Source of the DNA: Paragonimus skrjabini miyazakii
Lineage: Eukaryota; Platyhelminthes; Trematoda; Plagiorchiida; Troglotrematidae
Length of the DNA: 64,000 bases
Assembly: GCA_014338405.1 (NCBI GenBank)
Contig: JTDE01001322.1
Coordinates: 27,371-91,370 of the forward strand
Reading direction: 5' to 3'
Numbering within the stretch: the first letter of the stretch is position 1; every line of letters begins with the position of its first letter. Below the pieces are notes generated by a model. That model searched no databases, was not told where the DNA came from, and was given only the letters and a program-made list of their open reading frames with translations. Below, one piece after another: positions 26,163-38,419 of the stretch. Both the position numbers and the translations under genes were made by a program.

Positions 26163-28809
26163 TGACCTTTCCTAACACATCAATCGACTATCCACCCGAA
26201 CCCACCCCTAAACTGTTCGATAGCAAAAAACCGTTTCATGTTATTGTAAATTTGGTACTGATGATTCAATGCAAAATGCTTGCATCTACCAGTTTTCGTG
26301 TTCTAACGGTATTGTTCAAACTTCTGAAGGGAACGAACTGTTTTAAATTCACAAATAACCATATTTTCAACACGCTGACCTCAGGTGAACCTGGTAAGAA
26401 CATTTCGGGTGCGTTACGTAACAAAAGCTCTTGTGGGTCGCATAGGAGGTAGCAATTAACAGATAAAAGCTACCAATCTGCAAAGAGAAAGAACGGTTTG
26501 TCAGTACCAGATTGCTCTGGTAACTGATACTCATTTGTGTGTGCGCGCGTATGTTACTGATCTTGTTGCTTGACTTTACAATGACCGTTGAACTTTGCTA
26601 TATAAACCCGCAGACCACAGTATTTATCTGATCAAATGCAGCCAAATGTGATAAAGAGATACGGTATGCAAAAATCTGTTTCCGCCTTGTCTACTTTATA
26701 TATCAATCTAAATTGCCGATTATTCATGGATAAACAAGACCATAGGTCATCTGTTTGAGTAAACCTCAAATAGTCAAGTCAGACGACGCACCGTACCAGG
26801 TGACATAATTATATGGCGCGCTTCCATCGAGTGCAGAATATATACAAACGAATGACATTTTCAGGTTTGGCAGATTACAGTGAAAACAAATTTAATGAGA
26901 CCATATGTAATGATGGAGACTGCTACTTTGTACGTACTAACAGAATCCTCGTTGTAAGAAACATTAAATTTGTTCTAAAGCAAACGGTTAAACCGATGGT
27001 ACTGCAAGAAAATTGATTATAAAAAACAGATATGAACGTAACTAACCAATAACAAGTTATCCGCTGGTGGACGGTCCTGCTGGTGAGCCTGAAGGGTTAT
27101 CTGTATTCTAAATATATTTTTGTCATGAAAATTCAGACTGAACTGTAGGCGCCAGTGCGATTATGACCGGCCATGAACGTTCAAACTTTTGGCCTAAAAG
27201 CCGTTGACATTAAAGCTGACTGTACCACAGTATCAATTAAGTGGGCTCGTAGTTTCTTAATCCGATGAAACCTGCTTTTGGACCCAAACAACTTGTTCGG
27301 TCGAATGGTTTATGATTGATGAGAGTGCACGAAACTGTCTAATCTCTTTCAAACTAAAACATACTCTGTCATCGTTTTGGTGCGCTGAAGAAGCTCAGTA
27401 TTCTAGGCAAAAGCTTTGGTGATTACTTGATTTATCTGAGTTGTCGGCTGTTATTTCCTAGAGATCCTGAGCAGTATTCATAAGTAGTTATGACCGAGCG
27501 TTTAGGTATCATTATGTGGTAAAGTCTTAGGCAATCTATAGTCCTTAGCAATGACATGTTTATCATAACGGAGGCCTTATGGGTGGGTTAAGAGGAATAT
27601 AACTCTCTGGTATATTGCATTTTTTCATTAAGAACCGAATGGAATGTCCAACCCACGACAAGGGTTAGATTCGGCAATGAGTGGTGGTCGATTTATTTAC
27701 TCACTTGGTCTAATAAACTGTATGGCACAACTTCCAACTTCCAATTATCATTTTCAATCAGATTTGTTGTTTGGTTTCAAAACAATAAACTTATGGCCAA
27801 GGTTGTTTTATGATAGCAATCATTCGTACTACTATTTTCTTGAAAAATTAATTCGTTTTTTCATAACAGAGATACGTAATGTGATTTTCTACTATCTCGC
27901 TTCCATTGTACAGGCAACAATTATACTAAAATCTGGACAATATAGGTTGCACTTTAATGCGTACAAACGATAAATCCGTGTGCAGTTGCTTCACGTGATG
28001 AATCGCCTGTGGTACCGGAAACATGTTCTGATCACCTGTTCACGTTGTATAACCGAATATTCGCCAGTGTGTACAGTTTTCACATATTCTAACGGTACTT
28101 TGTTGAGTAAGTATCGGATAGCATTCATAAAAATGCTGGCTATTATAATAACAATATGTTTCGGTTTAGTCAAAATGGAACCCAGCAATTATATTGACTT
28201 AAAGTGCATTCGAAATGTGGACACGCCCTAAAAGCGTGTAACAACATAACTTTATTATGCCTGAGTACTTGACTAGTTACACGTTTGCCTGTTAAAGCAC
28301 TTGAGACTGCCATAAAACGTATGATGCTATATCAAATAAGCGTATGATATACAATAAAAATATTTAACACTCGAGCTGTAATTGTTGATCTGTCGCCTAT
28401 TCGCAGAGTGCTACTCAAACTAAACCGATGGTCAATACTTACAGAACCACCAGCAGAAAAATCAGCCCTAACGTCCGTTCATGTACGTCTGTCGGATCTG
28501 TCATCTAACGAAAACTTTAAAAAGCACATTGGAAATAAAATTTGGACAGTATATTAAAGCGATTCACGAAGCCAGAGAGCAAGTTTTTTATATAAAAATA
28601 CACAAAGTAACTGTTAAAAATTCGTCAGTATAGTGATTAATTAGTCGTTTGAAATTTTACTACTAAGTAAGGACAATATGTCTGATAAAAGAAGCTTTAT
28701 AAAGATTTGCTTGAGATTTTTTGGCACTTCAGAATTAACAATGGCTTCGAGTTGAACACTACGCGCATTTAATTATGGCTTTTGCCCTCAGATGGATTTT
28801 GCGGCCGAT
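26163..28809. other. No gene recognised
   Basis: AT-rich DNA. An ATG frame of 109 codons (27644-27973, +) has a hydrophobic aromatic-rich stretch but no family resemblance. A GT/GC alternating run lies near 26535-26550. No other repeat was recognised. Confidence 0.5.
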
Positions 28810-29054
28810 ATCGTTCTGCTGGTAAAGCTCATTAGCAGTGCATAAACTAGCCACTGCCGGGACTAGAACTCCGGCCACGCCGTTTATGAGGCAACCGTGT
28901 TTACCACTGCGCCATTGGCCTCACATTGGGCACAACCGAATTATCATGTGTGAAAACTCAACCACTTTTGCGTGTGAGTAATGATCACGTTGTCCGATCG
29001 CCTCAAGAGAAGACAAAATTACTGTCTTTTAACTCCAATCGATAACCTCGCGAT
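28810..29054 (-). repeat. SINE-A copy with clear Pol III boxes
   Basis: Sense is on the minus strand. Box A reads TGGCGCAGTGGT (28903-28914) and box B reads GAGTTCTAGTCCC (28859-28871), about 32 nt apart. Together with the intervening tRNA-like sequence this fits a tRNA-derived SINE. It aligns with 60264-60570 over essentially its full length, except that its sense 5' end is interrupted at 29054 by an insert. Confidence 0.75.
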
Positions 29055-29360
29055 TAAGATTTCGTACGTTGGCTTAAATCTCCGATGTCACTGAGGTTGC
29101 TAAGTAACCGTTTAGACTGCTGATATGTAGCGGTGGTTAACGCGATTGTCGCCTGTATGCGTAGCTGAAGTTCTAATCCAGGTTGTAACAGGGATGTGCA
29201 CTACTGACGAGCCCTAACAGGAACAAAACATGATTCTAGCGTTTCCTTTTGGAAAAGGCTGGGTGAGAATTTTATGTGAATGCGAAAGCAGCGATCAAGT
29301 GTGAGCTACCCTCAACTTGAAGTTAACCAAACCCTCGACTACTCATCAGTAATCTAAAAC
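29055..29360 (+). repeat. SINE-A copy inserted in opposite orientation
   Basis: A + strand copy. gtagcggtggttaacgcga near 29129 corresponds to box A, and gaagttctaatccag near 29173 to box B. The body then holds cactactgacgagccctaac, and the tail ends ctactcatcagtaatct. The tail matches the reverse complement of 47115-47145. It interrupts the minus-strand copy at 28810-29054, whose sense 5' end appears to resume at 29343 (shared tcatcagtaatctaaaa). Confidence 0.65.
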
Positions 29361-30286
29361 GTTTGTCTCCTTTATTATGAAATGATGGTCGGATAAAGCC
29401 TCGCTGCCTGAGCAAAGCCGCATCGGAAGCAAGGTAGGATTAGGTTGAAAGCGGTTTTGACTTTCCTTTCAGCAGGTGATAGCCGATATTTGAGCAGTAG
29501 GCAGGTTGTAAAAATTCTTGAACACTTCAATTATAATCATAATTGCATTGTTCGCAACATTTGTCGTTTCCCTTGCTTAATGTCTGATTTTCAAGAGCCA
29601 AAGGTAATGAAAACAGTGTTCAAGTGACGATTTTTCAACGAAGTTTATTATTTCATCAAACCTGCTGACATTTCATGGTGCTCAGTAGAACATCAACGTG
29701 ATAAACTTTCTTATTTTGTAAAGACTTCAGAAAACACGTTCACAGTGCATGTAATTCAGTCACTTTTTTGAGGTTTGCTTAATCATGACAGGGTATGGAC
29801 ACGGTTGTTAGACTAATTGTCTTACTGACAAAAAAACAGTAATCAAAGGGCATACAATTCTTTTGTGAATTCCTTTCTTATAAGCAAATTACATACGTGT
29901 GTGTGTGTCTAGCGTCCGCAAAATGCTATGCTTGTTGAAATCACATAAGTCACATCTTTCGAATTCGATACCAGATGGTTGTCTTCTAATAAGTAACATA
30001 AATTTTATTATAACAGTTTTCTGTCTAGGATTTTCTAAACACAAAATAAGTTGTACTTAAATTCTAGAAAGCCATTAAAACCGCGGTTGTTCATCACTCG
30101 GTCAAATGCATAACGTTCAAATTTTGTTTACATGTTGAACCAAAACAAGTACTGAGTTCAACTGAGGTGAACCACGTCACAAACCCAAATGGGGACAAAG
30201 CATGCACACAATCACTCATAATTATGATTCACCTAAAACCAGTTTAGTTTGTTTAGCCCTACTGTAAGCAGTAGGTCATAACAATA
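29361..30286. other. No gene recognised
   Basis: AT-rich DNA containing a short (GT)n run near 29897-29908. No coding or repeat signal was supported. Confidence 0.5.
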
Positions 30287-30700
30287 TCAAAGCTCGAAAA
30301 AAACTATCATGGATGCAAAATATTGGATGATCAAATTGAATTCTGGTCGTCTAAGCAGTAGCCTGAATTTAGCATCAGCAAGATTTTGGTTGTTGGCCCA
30401 TGAATGAATGAATCGGCCGAAGGAATTCACCGGATTGATAGCGTGCTTAAACTCAAGAAGGTGTGTCATAGTCTCACTAGTATTTGTCTTGGTAATCTCC
30501 CAATGAACCTAGTTGACTGTTTGGCCCACGAAATCCGTTAAGCAAGAACAGTAGGTTGCTGCAGAAAAATTTAACTGATCTTTTTGTCGTTCATACAATG
30601 ATGGAGTACAGATTGTATCAAGTACATAGTTCAACAATTGGGAAAGTTCTAATGACAGTTCCTCTGTGTCTTCTAGTGATCGGTTTAGCAAGCCTATCAC
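30287..30700 (-). mobile_element. Penelope-like remnant, GIY-YIG region
   Basis: On the minus strand, the frame from 30700 gives SAATYCSCLTDFVGQTVN before a TAA at 30539. This matches the Cys-rich lead-in and YxGQT core of Penelope GIY-YIG domains. After a frame change, the frame from 30469 gives HLLEFKHAINPVNSF and LLRRPEFNLIIQ, matching the C-terminal block that follows in the other two remnants. The spacer between core and C-terminal block is much shorter than usual, so there is an internal deletion. No RT part was recognised upstream (30.7-31.0 kb). It is more diverged than the other copies and probably belongs to a different subfamily. Confidence 0.6.
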
Positions 30701-31539
30701 ATTTGATCTGAGTCAAACTACACATTGCATTCTTTTTGTCTTTTATACATTGTCCCTCTTCATGGGATATCACATAATCTTGCCTATAGATCGCAACACA
30801 AGCCACCTCAAAGGACTAACGTGGACCAGAAGGGCTGTTTATCGCAACTCATAACTTGTACATTTTCTCATGGTTCTATCAATCAAATAGCTTATGAGCC
30901 TTATTTTTACGTCAGTGAGTAGAGTTGTTGAAAAGGATGTTTTTGTCAGTTCCAGGTTTTTAATGGATTTAGGTTTGAGTAGATCTACTAACGCGGTACT
31001 GAGTGAGTACATCCAGGAATGCTGCTTGATTGTTAAATACAGGTTCGAGCCTAAGTGTTACACTTGTGCGGATAAAGATGGAAATTGCTGAAATAAACGT
31101 TTAGTTAGGGTGTCCGTCGGTCACACGTAAGACATCACCCATAAATAGCTTATAAACACTGTATCTACAAACAGCTTTTCGTGGATAATCATTTCCAAGC
31201 TTTTACATGAAAATGTCTGTAAACAACAGTCTCGGTAACAATCCCATAGCCATACCATCCATTTACTAATATAGTTATTAAATACCATTAATGTTAAAGC
31301 ATATATGTTGTACATACAACAGTACAGTAGCTACTTCAATTCCACTAGGGAAGTTAAAGCAATTAATTTGTTGACAACAACAAAGTAACATAAATAATCT
31401 TTGATTCTTTTCAATGGAGCTTTTGAAAACAAGGCGTATAAATCGTGAGAAAGCAATCATTGTACACTTAAGTCCGTTGTGTGTATTAACAAATTCAAGG
31501 GAATCCTATGTACTTTGATTTAACAACTTCTGCTTGAGA
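30701..31539. other. No gene recognised
   Basis: Overlapping short frames on both strands. This is where the RT part of the minus-strand Penelope remnant would lie, but no RT motif was recognised. Confidence 0.45.
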
Positions 31540-31635
31540 GGTTCACGAAAGCGCGGTGACTATTTTGTCTGGGGGATAGTAAAGGAATTTCATATGTCAA
31601 AAACGGACCGAAGAGGTATCCCCACTTCGTGAACC
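31540..31635. repeat. 10-bp perfect inverted repeat
   Basis: ggttcacgaa at 31540-31549 is exactly complementary to ttcgtgaacc at 31626-31635, separated by 76 nt. It could be the ends of a very small inverted-repeat element or a long-looped hairpin. No target duplication or second copy was established. Confidence 0.5.
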
Positions 31636-34600
31636 TAAGATATCCCACGAAGCATGGGAGTCAGGATTCCAGTGGGTAAGAGACGTTTGAAAGTGGAAGA
31701 GTTCATTATGTCTTGCCGAGTTTCATAGTATGCGGCAGTTTCAAAATTCCCTTTATTTGGGTGACTCTTTATTGTTAATTTCTTGTCTTCTAGAGTTTGA
31801 TCTTTTCATCTAACATAGAGTTTACCTTTCTTATGTGACTAATCGTACTTAGTGATACAATCATGACACCTTTATCGGCTTGGCGGGAATAGTGTATCTG
31901 TTCTTCATTAGATTTTGTGCATCCAAGAAGTTTTTGTTTAGAAATGTTTGAATATAGGGCTGCTGTGCTGGTCTGGTTGATAGGAATTGAAGATTGTTTG
32001 TTTTAATCGCTCAACACTGAAGGATCAGTGTCAGACACCTGTGAAAAAAACGTTTTCGAACTAAACTTAAAACCGCGTGGTTTTACGTTGTTGACAGTAA
32101 AACCTAAGGCTTAGCCACAATACTTCGAACAAATTTTATCCGAACGCAGTGAGGAAGCGATATGTACATATCATTCTGCATTAGGTAGAAATGTTGAAGT
32201 GCACTTTATTGAAGTGAACGGCCTCAGTAGTGCAACCCGCCTCTTTGCTAGTTATTTTCTAAAATCGCATACGTTTCTAAGACGGTGCATTCTTGGGATA
32301 TGGGTTGAACTAGACAATGCACATATTTTGCCGGGTTCAAAAGTCAAACTTGATTGGTATCTATTAAGTGCGTGTAAGTACAGTAAGGTCATGGTGAGAT
32401 TAATATGATTGCTCTCCAAAATTGCCCATAAATATCTAGGATATTTATATATTATCTTAGATCTGTCCGGGAACTGAACTGTATCTCTTATTTCTGTCTG
32501 CTTTTTACTGTCCCTAACAAACTTCCTAACTGGACGTCGGAAAGTTGAGTCTTCGATATTCTTCAAATGGTCGAAAATATTCCGAACGTTTATCAGAATG
32601 GCAGTCAGGCGAACAGTTTCGATTTCGGCTTTCCAGCAGGAGTTCTACTACATGACGTTTGCATGAATGAGTGTTATCAGTGCAGAACGAAGAAACAGAT
32701 TACTAGCCAAAATCAGGACAGTCACTTGATCGATAAAAATAGACTGATGCACTAATACAGTTACGTCACGGGAATTGAGCTACTTTAAGGTCGTAAGCGT
32801 TGTTTCCGTTTGTATTAATAACATGATCGGCGTCACTGTAACTTAGTACTTGCTCTGTTTGTTATGTCTTTACAACACTGTTCCAAAAGGTATTTTGTAT
32901 TGAATCCTACGGTGGATACACGGAAGAAAGTTTGTTTGCCACACTACGCTTTGACACATTATTAATCACAGTAAAACAGTATGCGGACACGAAAAATCCT
33001 AACCAAAAAATGCTTGAAATACAAACATTTAAAAATCAGTACCATATATTTTGACAGAGGTACAAGGGGACTTCTCAACTTCAAATTACTTGGTTACCTG
33101 TAGCTAATTTACACTAGGTTTCTGTTTGCTGTCGCTTTTTAACGCGCCATATTTTTACATGCTTCCGGAAATGTTGTTGATCGGTCATAGTAATTATTTT
33201 GTGGACAATTCCAACGACTGCACAGGAGAGTAAAATAGGAACTAAGTCTTTAAAATGTAGTGTATTTATTCGGAGTTTAAGCACAGTTTTTCTAAAAATT
33301 TGTCTTCAAAACAAGGTTCCCAGATTCAATAAGGTAAGTCAAATAGTTTTTTTTTTTACCAAGGCACAGTGTTCAAACCCTCACAATCAACGGTTACCGT
33401 TGCTTGTTTCAGAGTTAAGCATATATAACTGTTCGAAACAAAACAGATTTGCCCTGCTTAAGGTCGAACACACATTAAATGATAAAGAGATCTTGACATT
33501 ATTTAACCCATAAGCCACCGGAAATCTTGAACGCGTAGCGTGTAACGTGCTAGCCCACGTAGCATCCAGCTACACCCGGTTGCATACTGGTCAATTGACA
33601 ACAAATTTCAACTCATCGTTGAATTTAACATTGTGGCTGAACATTTGTTAAACGGTTTAAAGTCTTATTTTTTTTTAGAAAGGCGAAACATTTTCTTTCA
33701 CACGTTTATAAATTTTCCAAAACATTTAGATTTACACTGTAGGACCATTGTACTCGCGTGGTTCATCCATTTTGCTCATGTGCTAGCTCAACGGCTAACA
33801 CAACTCGAGTGCTGTTGACACGAAAATGCAACAGGTGACCTTACAAATTCGCTCACTTTCACCGTAGGTCATGAAGCTAACAATATAATTGACAACTGCA
33901 TGTGCTCGGTTGACAGGTTGCTGTGGCTCCAGTGTTGAACTGCTCTATCACAGTTAGATCTGTACTTTACAGAACTAAATTTTAATCACACTGATTAGTA
34001 TTACTTTGTTTCCTGTTTTCGTGTACATTGAATATGAGCTATACTGTTCCAGCGTAAAATTATCGTCAAACGAATAGAATGAAATTCGTCTATCCCTCAG
34101 AAAGTGTGCACTCATTTCTGCCGCTTATGATGTCGATACCGAGCACGAACGTTTTGGAAATTATATCCACGTGTTTTCCAATCTCTGAGAACGATCAGCC
34201 ACAAAGGAATCTTATTATTTATGACTCAAACATGAAGATTAATAGCGAACAGATTGAGCATGTCTGCTTACTGTGTCAAGGACAAGCGCACAAACCGTAA
34301 CGAATGTTGTTACAAAGTTACAACGTTGTGTTTAGCTTGCTTTCCATCGATGAATCAAGGGAACGCCTTGTTACGAACAAGTCTTGACACCCTACATTTC
34401 AGTCAACTCAGGTGGTTTTCAGCAAGAATGTTGTCGTTGAGCTTTTAAATCGATCACAATGCGACGATGGTGATGAATGTTATCCGATGTAGCCAAAAAG
34501 TAGAGAACCACATCTACTGTACTGTTTTTAGTACATTTATCAAAAAATTATCCACCCGCCGTCTAGAGTTATCTTAATCAATATCAAGAGGACGATGGAA

Positions 34601-35089
34601 GAAAAGCAAGACGTGCACCGGGGAACTGAACTGGAAAGAATGGTAATTATCTTTCACCACTCTAACACCATTGAAATACGGGTGATTTTCAGCAAAAAGG
34701 TGCTATGCGCACATGTATCTGTTGATTTGCCTGATCAGCCAGCGAAAGTAGACTATAGCGATCTGCGGCACACTATGCTAGGTTTTGGTAACACTTCAAC
34801 ATTAGACACGGCCTGATAATAACGTCATCATCATCATCATAGACAGCAATACATCAGTGGTTCACACTGTTGCTTAACTGCCACACAACCAAGGTAAACA
34901 AAAGTGGGGTTTGTCTACCACTCTAAAGATGTTAGTGACATACCGGATATTTCAAAAGTCTGATTCTAAAAATTAAATAAACACAAGGCGCGATTAAAAT
35001 TGTCGTAAAACCCACAAGTTGTCGTTACCACAACCCAAGACAAAACAGCTTCTATAGCCAAATCGCAGACAATGGGGCGGGTGGGTATC
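31636..35089. other. No gene recognised; (TCA)5 run at 34825-34840
   Basis: AT-rich DNA. The (TCA)5 run at 34825-34840 would read as an ATG repeat on the minus strand, like the RTE tails. However, the adjacent 120 bases do not match the RTE 3' untranslated region, so it is recorded as a microsatellite. An ATG frame at 34595-34816 (73 codons) is unassigned. Confidence 0.5.
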
Positions 35090-35232
35090 TCAATCAAAAT
35101 GTAAAATTTCCGAGCTCCCGGCATGGCTTCGAAGCTCGGCTGGTAGAGCGTTTGCCGCGTTTGGGCATGTTGTTTTTGTCGCTGGATTGGGTCTATCTGA
35201 AGTCCTGACTCTTCATAATTGGGTCTCATCTA
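35090..35232 (+). repeat. SINE-B copy (tRNA-like)
   Basis: agctcggctggtagagcg at 35133-35150 is an almost canonical tRNA A box, followed by gtttgggcatgttgt. The B-box position reads ggattgggtct (degenerate), then ctgaagtcctgactcttca and gggtctcatctaa. Order and spacing match the minus-strand copy at 19458-19725. Confidence 0.7.
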
Positions 35233-35721
35233 AAATCAGGTTATATTTGTCACTCGTTAGGTAGCTGCGTTGGACAGAGGACAGAAGGATAAAACAAGTG
35301 CAACAGCTTCAAAAATAAGTAAAACTGTTCAAAAATATCCTCAGAATAATGCCTCATGACCCAACTTGTTGGACTCAGATGTACGCAAACATCCACATCC
35401 GTGAAACACTGATCATAAAGCGTGAAACTAACGACATTTTGACATTGTGGTTTATACAGACCCGCGTGAATCCGCAATGATTGTGAATCTATTTTATGCG
35501 GTCGCAAATGTCCACCTTCACTTAACAGTGGGTTTCAGAGATTATTTTCTGTCCTTACTTCAAAGAGATCTCCGTAAAATATTGCTTCATTCGGAAGTAC
35601 AACCAACTTCGGTTTACATTTCTTATATTTAACTCATATACAGAGCAGCCGCTCGGGCTGCAGAAACACATTAATGGGAGATAAAGACTGAGTTTCATTA
35701 GTTGCAATTGAGACCCAGACA
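35233..35721. other. No gene recognised
   Basis: Overlapping short frames on both strands and a small gcagccgctcgggctgc palindrome near 35645-35661. No known element was recognised. Confidence 0.5.
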
Positions 35722-35775
35722 AGTTTGTTTCAAAAGACTTCTTTTGGAAAAGGGCCGACTGGAAAGTCTATGAAA
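35722..35775 (+). repeat. SINE-A 3' fragment
   Basis: The stretch ttggaaaagggccgactgga and the following agtctatgaaa matches the 3' part of the SINE-A copy at 60264-60300 (reverse complement tcgaaaagagccgactgga, then tgtctatggga). Only the tail region is present. Confidence 0.5.
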
Positions 35776-36189
35776 TTTAGCGGCCATGATCAGTTATGGG
35801 TGATGTTCATTCTATATAACTACTTAATTATGAAGATATAACATTAGCCTTTCGCTGTATGGCACCCATTTGGAAGATTCAGTACTTAGGAAAAGTTCTA
35901 GTATTGCTTATGGGCTTCATCACTAAAAATCCCGTATTCTGAAGTATCCCTCCTCTAAGGCCTACAGATGACAAATTTCGCTGTCCGATCGAATCTAATG
36001 GACGGAAAAATCGGACAGACAGTTGTGTGTGTAGTTAAACAAAAGGGAACAAAGTGGTTTGAAACCTTCGGTCCGTACCGATTCGGCATGTGCGTGTAAC
36101 GCGAACAGCATTCACCTGGCTCAGACTTGCTGCGGTTTGTGACTCTGCACTAGGCTTATGCTTGCTAAACCAGAATAGCCATCGAGCGA
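35776..36189. other. Upstream flank of RTE copy; no endonuclease found
   Basis: An RTE element would carry an AP endonuclease here. None of its motifs (such as SDH near the end of the domain) was recognised, so the element is probably 5'-truncated at about 36.1-36.2 kb. Confidence 0.45.
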
Positions 36190-36196
36190 TGAGAGT

Positions 36197-38286
36197 GTGA
36201 AGGACGCTTACCAGGGGATGTTGGTGAACAAGTTACCCATTTCGAATAAGATTAAAAATCTTAATGAACACTGGGGACAAATCGCCGCAGCTATGAGAGC
36301 ATGTTATGAACAGGCATGTTCCGAAGGAGCTGTTCAGTTGCGACAGCACTGGATTTCTGTCACGTCGATAAACCTCATGAACAAGCGTCGATCTGGCTCT
36401 GAACATGATGACGACCGTCGAGAACTTAAACGCAAGCTGACTAAAAGTTTGCACAAAGACCGTGAGCACCACTTGGTCAAACTATCGAAAGAGATGGAAT
36501 GAGCCTTTCTATCTTGGAATAGCAGAAGACGTTTTCCCTGATCCGTGGATGTACTGATCGTCGAGTCGGTGTAAGTGAGACCATATGTGAAAAAGATGGT
36601 TCACTTGTTACCAGTCAATCGCACCGACTTAACAGGTGGGCTGAACATTTTGAAGGACAGTTCAGCTGGCCTCAACCAGATCATGTGGACAACGGGACCC
36701 GAATGGTTTGTTATCGCGTTCCAGACGGTCCTCCGTTAGAGGCAGAAGTGGTCCTGGAGCTTAAATCATTAAAGCGTAATGAGGCTCCTGGTCCAGACCT
36801 CCCCTTTCCTCTTTCTAAGGATGGTGGAGAGAGATTGATATCAGAACTGACAAATCTCCTCCAAACGATCTGGGAGACTGGAGAGATACCTCATGGTTGG
36901 TGCTCATCAACATTAAGTCCCATTTTCAAAAAGGGTGTCCGCAATCTTCGTGACAACCACAGAGGCGTTCGTCTGGTGTCTATTGCGTCCAAGTTACTCA
37001 CTGGCCTCTTTTTACTTCGGTTCACTAATCCCACAGAAAGTCAGATACGCGAAGAACAGGTAGGATTCCGATCCGGTCGGGGGTGCGTTGGTCATATTTT
37101 TACCTTGCGACGGATCTTGGAACATCGTCATTCATATAGGCAGCCGACGGTCGTAGTGTTTTTGGACCTAAATGCTGCTTTCGATTCAGTAGCTCGTAAC
37201 GTTCTTTGGAGCTGTCTTCTCCGCAAGGGAGTACCATGGAACTACGTGAATCTATTGAGATCACTGTATGCTCACTCTGCAAGCAGGGTGAGAGTTTATG
37301 GACAACTGTCTCGGGCGTTCAGCACTTCTTATGCTGTTCGTCAGGGGTGTCCGATTTCTCCCTTCCTGTTCAATTTCGTCATGGACGACATTCTGGAAGG
37401 TGCGCTTCGCGAATCCAGTGTTAAGTTTCTTCCTGGCGCTAGACTGACCGATCTGAAGTACGCAGCCGATATTGTCTTACTTAGCCCCTCTGCCGAAGAC
37501 CTGCAGACCATGCTGGACAGGTTGAGCGACCGGGCTGGTTTGTATGGAATGCGCTTCGCACCCCCAAAGTGCATAGTGCTGCTTCAAGACTGGGACATTC
37601 CCACTCCTACTTTCTTTATTGCAAGTAATCCGCTTGAGACTGTGGACACTTTCACATACTTGGGTAACACTATCTCGTCAGCCTGTAGTATTGCTGATGA
37701 GATATCAGCGAGGATAGCAAAGGCACGAGTTGCCTTTGCCAAACTGCGTCATCTGTGGCGTCGAAGAGACGTTCGGTTGTCACTGAGCGGAAGAGTATAT
37801 AATGCTTGTGTAAGTTCTGTTTTGCTCCATGATTCGGAAACGTGGCCTGTTCGCAAGGAAGATATCAACATTCTTGCTGTGTTTGACCATTGTTATCTCC
37901 GCGAATTAGCCCAAATTAGGTGGACTGATCGCTTGAGCTATGTGGCAGTTCGTCGGCGCGTATTCGGGAACGTTCGGGATACGCGATCAATTGGTCAACT
38001 ACTCATGGTGCACAGCTTGCGATGGTTGGATCACGTACTCCATGTCATCCGATCGGTTGCCGTACCGGACATTTTGTACTGTGACCATCGACAGTTGGGT
38101 GAAACAGCGTGATTACGAAATATGAAGACTCTGACTGCTCCACTGAGCAAAGTAGGTAAGTTTCTCCTGCCTGGATGGGGTCCTCGTGATCACTCAAACC
38201 GTTGGTTGGAGACGCTATCCGAGATGACGATGTGTCGCAGTCAATGGCGTACCTGCATCCATACCATTTCGGGTTCTTCCACTTAG
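36197..38286 (+). pseudogene. RTE-like reverse transcriptase polyprotein, inactivated
   Basis: The linker part (36197-36499) is open, then the frame slips near 36500-36530 into the RT frame, with RWAEHFEGQFSWP at about 36.63 kb. The main frame is open to 38112. It holds the fingers (PIFKKGV, DNHRGVRLVSIASKLL), motif A (FLDLNAAFDSV, about 37.16 kb), motif B (RQGCPISPFLFNFVMDD, about 37.34 kb), motif C as YAAD (37459-37470), and the downstream DTFTYLGNTISS and SETWP blocks. A second slip near 38080 moves the real C-terminus into another frame ending at TAG 38284-38286. YADD to YAAD removes a metal-binding aspartate, so this copy cannot polymerise. Confidence 0.85.
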
Positions 38287-38404
38287 TCTTCTTTTATTAA
38301 TTTTTAAACTTCTTGGTAGCGTTTTCTTCTAGGATATTCCACGTCACTGTTGATGTGAACGGCGGCCCAATCCACAGTACCTTCTGGTTAGGCTCATGGC
38401 TGCT

Positions 38405-38419
38405 ATGATGATGATGATG
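38405..38419 (+). repeat. (ATG)5 tail of RTE-like element
   Basis: Five ATG units directly follow a 3' untranslated region that matches the one before the (ATG)7 run at 11854. This is the element's 3' terminus. Confidence 0.85.

Larger units (their letters stand above)
36190..38419 (+). mobile_element. RTE-like non-LTR retrotransposon, 5'-truncated and decayed
   Basis: The order is a linker region, reverse transcriptase, C-terminal domain, a short 3' untranslated region (38287-38404) and an (ATG)5 tail (38405-38419). The last 750 bases are nearly collinear with the copy at 11103-11874, so both belong to one family. The AP endonuclease expected at the 5' end was not found. The ATG tail and single-ORF layout point to the RTE clade, which is abundant in trematodes. 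The element is more GC-rich than its surroundings. Confidence 0.85.

Noticed and set aside
34825..34840. (TCA)5 run as the tail of a minus-strand RTE copy
   Set aside because: The adjacent 120 bases on the expected side do not match the RTE 3' untranslated region.
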